This document shows, in pieces, positions 1-7,186 of a stretch of 64,000 nucleotides of DNA. Below the pieces are notes generated by a model. The model saw nothing but the letters and a program-made list of their open reading frames with translations. It was not told the origin of the DNA and did not search any database. Each line of letters begins with the position of its first letter. The first letter of the stretch is position 1. The position numbers and the translations under genes were made by a program. Source of the stretch: Shimia haliotis (GTDB lineage: Bacteria; Pseudomonadota; Alphaproteobacteria; Rhodobacterales; Rhodobacteraceae); the NCBI RefSeq assembly GCF_900114415.1, contig NZ_FOSZ01000001.1:62001-126000 (forward strand). The letters run 5' to 3'.

Positions 1-1
1 C

Positions 2-709
2 GGACCCAAAATCGATATGGTGTGTTCGGAGGACGTCACGGCCCCCAAAGGGCACACCATGAGTTGTCGCGAGTATGGGCAAAACCTCGGAGCAGCCCTG
101 ATCGCGTCAGGAGAAATGGCACAACGCCTGTCGGAAAACCCCAAACGCCTGCCAGGCGGACCGTCTGATCTGATCAACACGATGACGTTCTTAGGTAAAG
201 ATTCGGCGCAAACGGTCTGGGAATCCGGGGATGTCAAAGTTTCTGCCATTCAGTCTCGTCATGTGGCTGGCCATGCGTCCTACCGCGTGGACACTCCGGC
301 TGGCAGCGTGGTAATTGGCGGAGATGCGGGCAATGACACACCAGCCCCACCGCGAGAAACATCAACTTCCGCACAGGTCGAAGCCTTGTCAAACGGTGCC
401 GATATTGTGGTGCATTCGGTCATTCATCCGATCATGGGGCCCGACGGAGACTCTGGATTTCCGCCGCCGATCTACTATCGCCAGTCGACCGCAACCGATC
501 TGGGCGCGTTGTCCAAGCGGGCAGGGGTGAAGCACTTGATGCTCACGCACCACATTCCGCCATTGGGCGCGCCAAAGCAGGGTCCGTATCCAGTGAAAAA
601 AGGCGGACTCTCTGCGGATGACTACATCGAAGCCGTGCGTGCAAGCGGCTATGAGGGCGATGTCGTCATTGGGCCTGACCTGACCAAACTCAGGCTCGTT
701 GCGCAGTAA
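2..709 (+). CDS. MBL-fold metallohydrolase, 5' truncated by window edge
   Basis: The reading frame is already open at base 2, so the N-terminus lies outside the window. The visible part of about 235 residues is the C-terminal half of a metallo-beta-lactamase-fold hydrolase of the ribonuclease Z-like branch. It has a central GHASYRVDTPAG strand-turn, then VVIGGDAGND carrying the bridging Asp, and near the end LMLTHHIPPLGAP with the distal metal-binding His. The diagnostic HxHxDH motif should lie upstream and cannot be checked. Known members hydrolyse phosphodiesters, lactones, thioesters or aryl sulfates, and no substrate can be assigned here. The next gene, msrB, follows on the same strand after 121 bp that contain a hairpin and a likely promoter, so it is probably a separate transcript. 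Confidence 0.8.
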   Translation, partial: GPKIDMVCSEDVTAPKGHTMSCREYGQNLGAALIASGEMAQRLSENPKRLPGGPSDLINTMTFLGKDSAQTVWESGDVKVSAIQSRHVAGHASYRVDTPAGSVVIGGDAGNDTPAPPRETSTSAQVEALSNGADIVVHSVIHPIMGPDGDSGFPPPIYYRQSTATDLGALSKRAGVKHLMLTHHIPPLGAPKQGPYPVKKGGLSADDYIEAVRASGYEGDVVIGPDLTKLRLVAQ

Positions 710-737
710 TCTGCGACATGCAAAGGCCGCATGCTTC

Positions 738-762
738 CGTGAGACTTGCAGCAATTCTCACG
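738..762. other. 25-bp near-perfect palindrome / hairpin after the MBL gene
   Basis: The arms CGTGAGA and TCTCACG flank an inner TTGC-A-GCAA stem. Apart from the centre, only one opposed pair is mismatched. It lies 28 bp after the MBL stop codon. No T-run follows on either strand, so it is either a weak terminator or a protein-binding site upstream of msrB. Confidence 0.45.
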
Positions 763-782
763 CAGGCGTGCGGCTCTTTGAT

Positions 783-811
783 TTGAGAACATAGGGCCTT
801 AGCGGCATATT
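783..811 (+). promoter_or_regulatory. candidate sigma70-type promoter for msrB
   Basis: A -35 box TTGAGA (783-788) and a -10 box CATATT (806-811) are separated by 17 bp. Transcription would start near 818, leaving a short leader that contains AAGGAG before the ATG at 831. This is read by eye from consensus only. Confidence 0.4.
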
Positions 812-830
812 CCTCTAAAAGGAGTTTGCA

Positions 831-1289
831 ATGAATCGTAGACATGTCCTTCTGGGGATCACCGCACTGGCGTCACTGCCTAAATCCGTTCTGGCCGCGA
901 GTTTTGAGGTCACACGCTCTGATGCAGAGTGGCGGGCAATGCTGACTGATTTGCAGTATAAAGTGATGCGCAAGGAAGGCACCGAACGGGCAGGGTCTTC
1001 GCCGCTCGACAAAAACTATGAGAAAGGCGTCTATCACTGCCGCGGCTGTGATCTGAAGCTTTATAGTTCAAAACACAAATACGACAGCGGCACGGGATGG
1101 CCGAGCTTTTACAAGTCGCTCAACAACGCAATCGGCACCAAAGATGACCGCAAGCTGTTGCGGGTGCGGACCGAATGTCATTGCCGCCGCTGTGGCAGCC
1201 ATTTGGGGCACATTTTTGATGATGGCCCCAAGCCGACAGGTAAACGGCATTGCCTGAATGGTGTGTCGCTGGTGTTTAAGCCGGCCTAG
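831..1289 (+). CDS. msrB: exported peptide-methionine (R)-S-oxide reductase (MsrB)
   Basis: MsrB reduces methionine-R-sulfoxide in oxidised proteins. The 152-residue protein has the family landmarks: zinc-binding CxxC pairs at C70/C73 and C118/C121, GTGWPSF at 87-93, and the catalytic Cys in RHCLNG (C141). Unlike cytosolic MsrB it starts with MNRRHVLLGITALASLPKSV and a hydrophobic stretch ending near ALA/A, which looks like a twin-arginine or Sec signal peptide, so it probably repairs periplasmic proteins. AAGGAG sits 7 bases before the ATG. The stop codon overlaps the stop codon of the convergent response-regulator gene. No msrA lies nearby. Confidence 0.9.
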   Translation: MNRRHVLLGITALASLPKSVLAASFEVTRSDAEWRAMLTDLQYKVMRKEGTERAGSSPLDKNYEKGVYHCRGCDLKLYSSKHKYDSGTGWPSFYKSLNNAIGTKDDRKLLRVRTECHCRRCGSHLGHIFDDGPKPTGKRHCLNGVSLVFKPA

Positions 1290-1996
1290 GCGGCGGCCTG
1301 CGACGTGCTGCGTTCGATGAACCTGTAACCAAGGCCATAGAGCGTTTCGATGGCGTCAAAGTTCGGATCAACCCGACGCAACTTCATGCGCAACCGTTTG
1401 ATCTGGCTGTCGATGCAGCGGTCTGTAACACCCAGATCGGTGCCATAGGCCGTTTCCAGTATTTTGGCGCGTTCCAGCACCATGCCCGGTCGTTTGGCCA
1501 AAGCCCATAGCACGTTAAACTCGGTTGCGGTCAGCTCAAGCAGACGGCCGTGCCACGTGACTTCATGGCTTTCTTTGTCCATGACCAACGGGCCTTTCAC
1601 CAGCTTGGAGACACCCTCATGAGCAGGCGTCGCGATGCGCCCACGCCGCAACAATGCGCGCACGCGCTCCAGCATCACCCGCGGGGCGTAAGGTTTTCTC
1701 ACATAGTCGTCGGCCCCCATGTGCAGGCCAAAAGCCTCCTCTGCATCCGATCGTGCATCGCTAAGCAGCATGACCGGAAGGTCAAACCGCGACCGGATTC
1801 GGCGCAGGAGATCCATGCCATCTATGCCGCGCGGGCGCGTGTTCATGATCAACAGCGCGGTTTTCGGATCGCCAATGTCACGCATCGCCAGTGCGCCGCC
1901 GACATAGGGCAAAATGCGATGTCCGTCGCTTTCAAGCAGCCGTGTTAGGTCGTTCAGTGTGGGACGGTTGTCGTCCAGAATTATGATCTGAGCCAT
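1286..1996 (-). CDS. OmpR-family response regulator lacking the phosphoacceptor Asp
   Basis: This 236-residue two-domain protein has an N-terminal receiver (about 1-120) and a C-terminal winged-helix DNA-binding domain (about 135-230, ending LYGLGYRFIE). The receiver keeps the acidic pair D8-D9, the switch Ser in LLSDA and the Lys in RKPY. At the phosphorylation position it has LLIMNTRPRG, with N52 where relatives such as ChvI have Asp. Canonical phosphorylation is therefore unlikely, and it may act as a constitutive or ligand-modulated pseudo-receiver. No histidine kinase is adjacent. A 73-residue gene directly upstream overlaps its start by one base (TGATG), implying translational coupling. 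DNA targets are unknown. Confidence 0.9.
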   Translation of the reverse strand: MAQIIILDDNRPTLNDLTRLLESDGHRILPYVGGALAMRDIGDPKTALLIMNTRPRGIDGMDLLRRIRSRFDLPVMLLSDARSDAEEAFGLHMGADDYVRKPYAPRVMLERVRALLRRGRIATPAHEGVSKLVKGPLVMDKESHEVTWHGRLLELTATEFNVLWALAKRPGMVLERAKILETAYGTDLGVTDRCIDSQIKRLRMKLRRVDPNFDAIETLYGLGYRFIERSTSQAAA

Positions 1997-2217
1997 CAGT
2001 ACCCCCGCATGCGCTGTGGTGGTACGTGTCCAATCGTGGCCTGTGCAAAGACCTCGGATCTGCTGCGATCATAAAAACTCTCGATGTGGGGCGTGTCGCC
2101 ATTGTGGCGCATAAAAAACGTCCCGATCCGTTGCAGTGGCGTCAAAAGCCATGCGGGCACGTGTGTGTTGGCAGTATGAATTGTGTGCGACGATGCCGCG
2201 TTGGAAATGGTACTCAT
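1996..2217 (-). CDS. small hypothetical protein coupled to the response regulator
   Basis: The 73-residue protein is hydrophilic with a short hydrophobic centre (HVPAWLLTPLQRIGTFFMRH) and ends PPQRMRGY. No family was recognised and no signal peptide or metal motif is visible. The reason for calling it real is context: its TGA shares one base with the ATG of the downstream response-regulator gene, the classic arrangement for coupled translation, and no other gene competes for the region. It may be a partner or modulator of the atypical regulator, which is inference only. Confidence 0.6.
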   Translation of the reverse strand: MSTISNAASSHTIHTANTHVPAWLLTPLQRIGTFFMRHNGDTPHIESFYDRSRSEVFAQATIGHVPPQRMRGY

Positions 2218-2411
2218 GGCGAACCCTCCGCGTTCAAATAGGCGCCAAATGGCGGCGCCGGTCCGTGGCGGGGATAGGCAAAATGTTTGCGCTCTCCCAC
2301 CACTGCGGATTTAAGGCTGGCTTGGAGTTTGTCCTTTGGTGTTCAGGACAGAGTTTTGGGCAATCGTGCCAAAGTTATCGGCTGGCCATGGTTTTGGCGC
2401 AATTGACGGGA

Positions 2412-3425
2412 TCAGGTCATGCGTCGCTTTTCGCCGGGGGAGTGGCCGGTCCAGCGTTTGAACGCAGCGGCAAAGCTGCTGACATCGGAATAGCCCAGCA
2501 AAAAGGCAATTTCTGCCTGCGTCATGGCACCATCTTTGAGATAGCGTTCCGCAAGCGCCTGGCGGAGGTTGGACAGAACCTTTTGATAGGTGGTGTCCAA
2601 TTCGCCAAGCCGCCGCGCAAGGGTGCGGCTGCTCATGCCAAGATCACGGGCCACGGTTTCGATATTGGCCTGACCGGTGGATAGGCGATCGGCGATTTTC
2701 CCTTCGACCTGTACACGAATATCTGTCCGCGAATTTGGCGTCTGCGCGAGCACCAGGTCGCAATGCCGTCGCAGGATGTGGTAAAGAGCCGTGTCCGACG
2801 TGGTCAGCGGAGTGTCCAGGTCACTCAGGTGAAAGTCGATTTCGTTGTCGTGCGCGTCAAACGTAACGGGGCAGCCGAAGGTTTTGGCAAATGCCTCTTT
2901 GTTTTTTGCGCGATGATGCGCGAACGACAATCGCACAGGCGTAAATTGTCGCGGCATGATGAAGCGCAGACCCGACAACAGTTGCGCGACTTGGGCTTCA
3001 ACAAAAAAGGAACAATCGACTGTGGCGGGAACTATGTTGCTCCAGCGGTAAAACCCCTTGGAACGCAGCTCACTCAGATCCACCTCAATCGCTTCGGAGA
3101 TGGTTCTTTGATAACGTTGCATGTTTTCCAGCATATCAAGCAGAGTGGGCGAGGTACGGCCCAAGTAGCCAATCAATCCCAGTCGCTTGAGGCGACGTTC
3201 TTGTGCCCATTTGAGGTGTACCAGATCATCGCCAGTCAGTGCCACGCCGCGGTTGAAAATTTCGGCCGTCGCCACAAACGGCGCCATCGCTTCTGGTGGT
3301 GTGATTTGTTCCAGAGTGATGCCGGTGCCGCCCAACACCTGCTGCTCTGTGAAACCCAGAGAAATCAGGTGTTGTGAAAAGTCGCGCGTGATCGCCGCGA
3401 GGTGAAGAAATTGCTGTTCGCTCAT
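2412..3425 (-). CDS. AraC-family transcriptional regulator
   Basis: The 337-residue protein has an N-terminal arabinose-binding-like regulatory domain (about 20-210), of the type found in OruR/ArgR-like AraC proteins, and a C-terminal pair of helix-turn-helix motifs (about 235-335). The HTH part includes NIETVARDLGMSSRTLARRL and the AraC signature AEIAFLLGYSDVSSFAAAFKRWTGHSP. It is expected to sense a small ligand and activate or repress a nearby operon. It lies 77 bp downstream of the adenylate cyclase gene on the same strand. No strong Shine-Dalgarno precedes the ATG, but the start matches the family length. The target is not evident from neighbours. Confidence 0.9.
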   Translation of the reverse strand: MSEQQFLHLAAITRDFSQHLISLGFTEQQVLGGTGITLEQITPPEAMAPFVATAEIFNRGVALTGDDLVHLKWAQERRLKRLGLIGYLGRTSPTLLDMLENMQRYQRTISEAIEVDLSELRSKGFYRWSNIVPATVDCSFFVEAQVAQLLSGLRFIMPRQFTPVRLSFAHHRAKNKEAFAKTFGCPVTFDAHDNEIDFHLSDLDTPLTTSDTALYHILRRHCDLVLAQTPNSRTDIRVQVEGKIADRLSTGQANIETVARDLGMSSRTLARRLGELDTTYQKVLSNLRQALAERYLKDGAMTQAEIAFLLGYSDVSSFAAAFKRWTGHSPGEKRRMT

Positions 3426-3502
3426 GACCGTAGTTCACCGCAATTTCCCGCGGTTTTCAAGGCTTTCGCTCCGGTTGGGCGTCAGTTTGCTGGCGGTGGG
3501 GT

Positions 3503-5047
3503 TTATGTCTTGGCCAAAGCACGCTCAATCGCCCTCGTGATGGCGTCGCGTGTGTCCGCATCCACCCCTTCCAGATCGACAACCAACATGTCGCCGTCTT
3601 TGTGGTTGGAAATCGCCGCACGGGTTTTGGGGTTCCGAACCACCCGATACGGGGTGATTTCCCGCGAAATCCCTTTGAACCTTTGCGGGGCCAAGGGCTC
3701 TGCCTCGACAAGATCGCGGGCGTGGGCATAGGTCTCATAACTCATCACAATGCCGCCGGGTTCGGCGATGCTTTCAAGGCGGGCAGCCAGATTGGCCTCG
3801 GCGCCGATGATGGTGTAATCCATACGCGTTTCCGATCCGAAATTGCCAACGTTGCAATATCCCGTGTTCAGCCCCATGCGGGCACGGAACGGATGTTCAA
3901 ATCCATTCTGCCGCCAAACGTCTTCCAACTCGTCAAGCCGATCTTGCATCGCCAGCGCCATACGCACGCAGGCCCGCGCATCTTCGGTCGGGCCATGGGA
4001 CGAGGGGTCGCCAAAAAACGCCACGATCGCATCGCCGATGAACTTGTCGATAGTCGCGCCGTGTTCTTTGGCAATGCGGCTCATCTCTGAGAAGTACTCG
4101 TTCAGCAGCTTGGTGAGTTCTTCGGGTTGCATGCGCTCTGTGGTGGCGGTGAAATCTTTGATGTCCGAAAAGAACACGGTGAGCTTTTTGCGTTCCGTTG
4201 AAATCGCCACATCGCGCTCCCCTTCAAAGATCGAGCGGTAAACCTGGGGCTCCAGATACTTGGAAATCTTGAGAGACACGTCCGCGAGGAAGGAATTGTT
4301 TTCCGCAAGCTCCGCGTTGGCCGCACGGAACTGCCGCGCCAGCCGCAACTGGTGCCACGCAAACGTCAGCCCAAAGGCGCCCGCCACCAGAAGGTAGCCG
4401 AGAAGAAACTTGAACGAGGAGAGGTTGAGAGACAGGGGCTGTTGAACGTTCACCACCTGCAAGCCGCGCACATCACCGACTTCCCAGTCGGTTTTGGGAC
4501 TATCGGGATGGGCATTGTGACATGCGACACAGGCCTCCTGCATGCGTACGGGGGTGGCAAGGATCAGGCGGTGGTCAAGCAAGTCTCCGCTGTCCTGCAT
4601 GATACGTGTGCGTGTGTTTTGCGGGTCGCGAAACATGTCCAGCGCGGATTGTTCAAAATCGCTGATGTCATCGGTGGGCCTGCCGCGAAATGGATGATCG
4701 GAAACAAACCTGTATTCAACGCCGCGTAATGCTTTGGAAAAACGGTCACTTAGTTCAATGGCCACGGTTGCAGGAATCGGATAGGCGCCGTTGATCTCGT
4801 GATAATCGTGGCGGGCTTGCGGGCGGCCCTCGGCATTTTGCACCCGTGCAACGACATTGCTGGCATAATAGTCGCGCACATTGTCCATCAAACTGTTCAG
4901 GCTGGTCGCCTGACGGTGCAGGTTGTGGTGGGACAGGCTGTTGAGATCAAGCCAGACCGCAACCGGCAGCATCAGGACGCCAAGCGCCACCACCGCAAAA
5001 AGAAGCCGCGGGCGGTTGGTCAGGTGGTCACTTAGGCGTTCAATCAT
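3503..5047 (-). CDS. membrane class III adenylate cyclase with periplasmic heme-c (DUF3365-like) domain
   Basis: The order in this 514-residue protein is: TM helix (about 13-33), periplasmic DUF3365/Tll0287-like sensor (about 40-205), second TM (about 212-231), linker, and class III nucleotide cyclase domain (about 285-470). The sensor carries CVACH at 173-177, a CxxCH c-type heme attachment site just before the second membrane helix. The cyclase has metal-binding D295 and D339 (in KFIGD), the adenine-selecting pair K335/T412 typical of bacterial adenylate cyclases, and transition-state residues N419 and R423. It should make cAMP in response to redox state or a gas ligand at the heme; that last step is inference. 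A J-domain gene lies upstream and an AraC regulator downstream. Confidence 0.9.
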   Translation of the reverse strand: MIERLSDHLTNRPRLLFAVVALGVLMLPVAVWLDLNSLSHHNLHRQATSLNSLMDNVRDYYASNVVARVQNAEGRPQARHDYHEINGAYPIPATVAIELSDRFSKALRGVEYRFVSDHPFRGRPTDDISDFEQSALDMFRDPQNTRTRIMQDSGDLLDHRLILATPVRMQEACVACHNAHPDSPKTDWEVGDVRGLQVVNVQQPLSLNLSSFKFLLGYLLVAGAFGLTFAWHQLRLARQFRAANAELAENNSFLADVSLKISKYLEPQVYRSIFEGERDVAISTERKKLTVFFSDIKDFTATTERMQPEELTKLLNEYFSEMSRIAKEHGATIDKFIGDAIVAFFGDPSSHGPTEDARACVRMALAMQDRLDELEDVWRQNGFEHPFRARMGLNTGYCNVGNFGSETRMDYTIIGAEANLAARLESIAEPGGIVMSYETYAHARDLVEAEPLAPQRFKGISREITPYRVVRNPKTRAAISNHKDGDMLVVDLEGVDADTRDAITRAIERALAKT

Positions 5048-5117
5048 TCATCCATCCCCATGGTCGCCCATTGTGTCACGCTCGGCGGCTCTTCGCACAG
5101 GATTTTTCAGGGTTTGC

Positions 5118-5148
5118 AAAGAAAAGAGCCGCGCCTTTGTGGCGCGGC
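5118..5148 (-). terminator. intrinsic terminator of the J-domain gene
   Basis: Read on the minus strand, an 8-bp perfect GC stem (GCCGCGCC/GGCGCGGC, 5148-5141 with 5135-5128) has a 5-base loop and is followed by TCTTTTCTTT. It starts 28 bp beyond the stop codon at 5176. Confidence 0.75.
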
Positions 5149-5175
5149 CCTGTTCAGATTGCCCTGTGCAACCAA

Positions 5176-5799
5176 TCACTTGAAGTTGCGGCTGTCCTTG
5201 ATTTGGTCCCAGGCCCAGACAACTTCCTGAAGCTGGTCTTCCTGGCTGCGGTCTCCGCCGTTCATATCCGGATGCAGCACTTTGATGAGTTTTTTGTACG
5301 CCTTGCGGACCTCGGCCTTGGTCCAGCCATCCTTGGCTTCCAGAATTTCGATCGCGCGGCGCTCTGTGGGCGGCAGGCGTTTGGATGCGCCGCCGTTTTT
5401 GCCGGGGTTTTGCGTGGCATTGCCCCCCAGAACCTGATGCGGATCTTCGATGCCAAGCCGCGCCCATGCGCGGGCCTCGGGATCGGTGAATTTTTTGGTC
5501 TCGCGCTCCCAGACCTTATCCTTGGAGTTCTGTGCGTTCAGTTCGGCTTCGGTTTTGCCGTCAAAGAAGCTCCACTTGAGGTTATATTCACGCACGTGGT
5601 CCTTGCAGAACCATTTGAACTCGTCCAGCACATCCGGCGCGCGTGGAGCGCGGTACTTGCCAGCCTCCTGACATCCCTCATGTTCACACACGCGGGTCGA
5701 GGTTTCGGACGCGCCCGACATGCCACGCCGACCGCGTGGATTTTTCTTTTTTGCCGATTTCACCGACATATCGAAACCAAAGGGATCTGATTTGGTCAT
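5176..5799 (-). CDS. J-domain (DnaJ-like) co-chaperone with N-terminal Cys/His cluster
   Basis: The C-terminal 60 residues form a J domain (helix II AEVRKAYKKLIKVL, then HPD at 176-178), which stimulates the ATPase of a DnaK partner. The central part (about 35-75) has a possible zinc site, C38/C43 then C65/H68 (CEHEGC...FCKDH). This is not the DnaJ CxxCxGxG zinc finger, and there is no substrate-binding C-terminal region, so it is a class C type J protein. I chose the ATG at 5799 (207 residues, MTKSDPFGFDMS) because AAGGTG sits just before it; an upstream in-frame ATG at 5907 lacks a ribosome site. A strong terminator follows. Confidence 0.85.
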   Translation of the reverse strand: MTKSDPFGFDMSVKSAKKKNPRGRRGMSGASETSTRVCEHEGCQEAGKYRAPRAPDVLDEFKWFCKDHVREYNLKWSFFDGKTEAELNAQNSKDKVWERETKKFTDPEARAWARLGIEDPHQVLGGNATQNPGKNGGASKRLPPTERRAIEILEAKDGWTKAEVRKAYKKLIKVLHPDMNGGDRSQEDQLQEVVWAWDQIKDSRNFK

Positions 5800-5981
5800 C
5801 TGTGCACCTTTTCGACTCGGAGCAGAGATTTTAGCGAAACGGACAGAAGATTGAAGGGGCAGATCGCAAAAATCGGGGAGAATTTCGAGATCACACGAGA
5901 AATTCACTCAGCGGGATTTCCAGCGAAATTCTTGCGTGAATTGCCAGACATTTGCGCAAGAATCCGTCTTTTCAACACCGA

Positions 5982-6458
5982 TCAGCTTGGTTCGGAGGTG
6001 TCTGTGCGTTTTTTGCCGGCTTCGGAGATGTCGGTGACATCGGCGTGATCTTTGCCGTCGCCCTCTGCACTCAGAGAAACTACAGCGCGATCAGGGGTGA
6101 TTTCATCAACTTCGGACGTCAGGGGCGGTTCGTTACTTGCAGCCGCCGCGGCTCCGGCGGCGGGGGCCGGCAGCTCCGCGGCCTTTGGGTGCTCAAGCTC
6201 TTTGGGCTGAAAAGCGCTGGCATCATCCGCGCGGGGACGACGGAACACCATGACTGACCGATATTTGGTTGCCGTTGACGTCAATCCGCTGCGTTCCTCG
6301 CTCGGCAGGGTTTCGGTGCGCAAAAATTCCCACCGGTCCGCAGCAAGCGTGTTCATTTTGGCTTCCAGAGCGTTGGCAAACCGCCCGTCGGCACCTTTGA
6401 TGCCGCGTGCCTTCTGGCCTTTGGTCGGGGCGGGAACAACTTTGTACTCGTAGATCAT
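5982..6458 (-). CDS. DUF4177 domain protein with disordered tail
   Basis: The first 75 residues match the DUF4177 pattern: MIYEYKVVPAPTKG, a middle RFANALEAKMNTLAADRWEFLRTETLP and an end near SVMVFRR. The rest is a low-complexity tail rich in Ala, Pro, Glu and Asp with no fold expected. Function is unknown for the family. A GTG at 6470 is also in frame, but the ATG at 6458 gives the usual family N-terminus and has a GAGA element a few bases upstream. The gene lies between the thioesterase gene and the J-domain gene, all on the minus strand, with 181 bp to the J-domain start. Confidence 0.8.
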   Translation of the reverse strand: MIYEYKVVPAPTKGQKARGIKGADGRFANALEAKMNTLAADRWEFLRTETLPSEERSGLTSTATKYRSVMVFRRPRADDASAFQPKELEHPKAAELPAPAAGAAAAASNEPPLTSEVDEITPDRAVVSLSAEGDGKDHADVTDISEAGKKRTDTSEPS

Positions 6459-6528
6459 TGTCTCAATCACTTTAACTCTGGTGCCTTATGTGGCACCGGA
6501 CATGTGTACCCTTTTGAGCTTGCGTGCC

Positions 6529-7011
6529 TCAAGCCTTTTTCGGGATACCCATCACGCGGCCAACCCGATCGGGTTTGGGCAGAACCGAATGCGCTTTGTG
6601 CAAGGCAGAGACATTGTCGTAGATGTCATTTGGCATTGGCGCCACACGAGGGCCACTTTGGTCGATGTGCAATCCGATGCCTTCGCCGGTGGCGGACAGC
6701 CAACCGTCCTCGTGCCAAAGTTCCTGATAGAAATGCAGGCGTTTCTCGTCGAAATCCAGCAGGTGAAAGGTTGCACGCACTTTGTCGCCCAGATGCAGCT
6801 CGCGCAGGTAGCAAAGGTGGAACTCGGCCGAAAAGGTCGTGTTGCCGGTACGCTCGCGGTAGTCGGGGCCAAATCCCATCTCCAGCCAAATCTGATCGAC
6901 CCCGCGGTCAAACAGAACGTTGTAAAACGCCATGTTCAGGTGGCCGTTGTAATCCAGCCATTGTTTGTCGATGTCCATCCATGTGGATGTGAACGGGGCG
7001 TCAAGGTTCAT
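6529..7011 (-). CDS. hot-dog fold acyl-CoA thioesterase
   Basis: The 160-residue protein has the 4-hydroxybenzoyl-CoA thioesterase-like hot-dog core: WLDYNGHLNMAFYNVLFDRG (about 18-37) holds the catalytic Asp/His-Asn turn, and the central sheet includes YLRELHLGDKVRATFHLLDF. The DYNGHLNMAFY form resembles thioesterases linked to carnitine/betainyl-CoA metabolism, but no such genes are nearby, so the substrate is open. The ATG at 7011 is favoured over a GTG at 7023 because GGAGG lies exactly 5 bases before the ATG. It sits downstream of gatB but beyond the gatB terminator, so it may have its own promoter. Confidence 0.85.
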   Translation of the reverse strand: MNLDAPFTSTWMDIDKQWLDYNGHLNMAFYNVLFDRGVDQIWLEMGFGPDYRERTGNTTFSAEFHLCYLRELHLGDKVRATFHLLDFDEKRLHFYQELWHEDGWLSATGEGIGLHIDQSGPRVAPMPNDIYDNVSALHKAHSVLPKPDRVGRVMGIPKKA

Positions 7012-7107
7012 GCGGGCCTCCACTTTTCTTTGTCAGGTCCGGTTATGGCTGCGGGAACAGATTGGAGCAATCCGGAAGTGAGACGGTGACGCGGCGGCTT
7101 TTTGGGG

Positions 7108-7145
7108 GGCGAAATGAAAACGTCGGCGCCATTTCTGGCACCGAC
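7108..7145 (-). terminator. intrinsic terminator downstream of gatB
   Basis: On the minus strand the 9-bp stem GTCGGTGCC (7145-7137) pairs with GGCGCCGAC (7130-7122) around the loop AGAAAT, with one G-U pair, followed by GTTTTCATTT. It lies 41 bp after the gatB stop codon. Its left arm overlaps the last unit of the GTCGGTA repeat. Confidence 0.6.
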
Positions 7146-7178
7146 GCAATACCTACGTTTTACCGACGTGATACCGAC
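7135..7178 (-). repeat. 11-bp periodic GTCGGTA tandem repeat after gatB
   Basis: Read in the gatB direction, four consecutive 11-base units begin GTCGGTATCAC, GTCGGTAAAAC, GTAGGTATTGC and GTCGGTGCCAG. The heptamer GTCGGTA is kept while the last four bases vary. It starts 8 bp beyond the gatB stop codon. A shorter two-unit copy with the same period follows another gene at 16934-16955, in the same orientation relative to that gene. Confidence 0.7.
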
Positions 7179-7186
7179 AGGGAAAA

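Noticed and set aside
2259-2290. GC-rich inverted repeat GGCGCC near 2242-2262 upstream of the small protein gene
   Set aside because: Each arm is a self-complementary hexamer common in GC-rich DNA, with no T-run and no clear position relative to a promoter.
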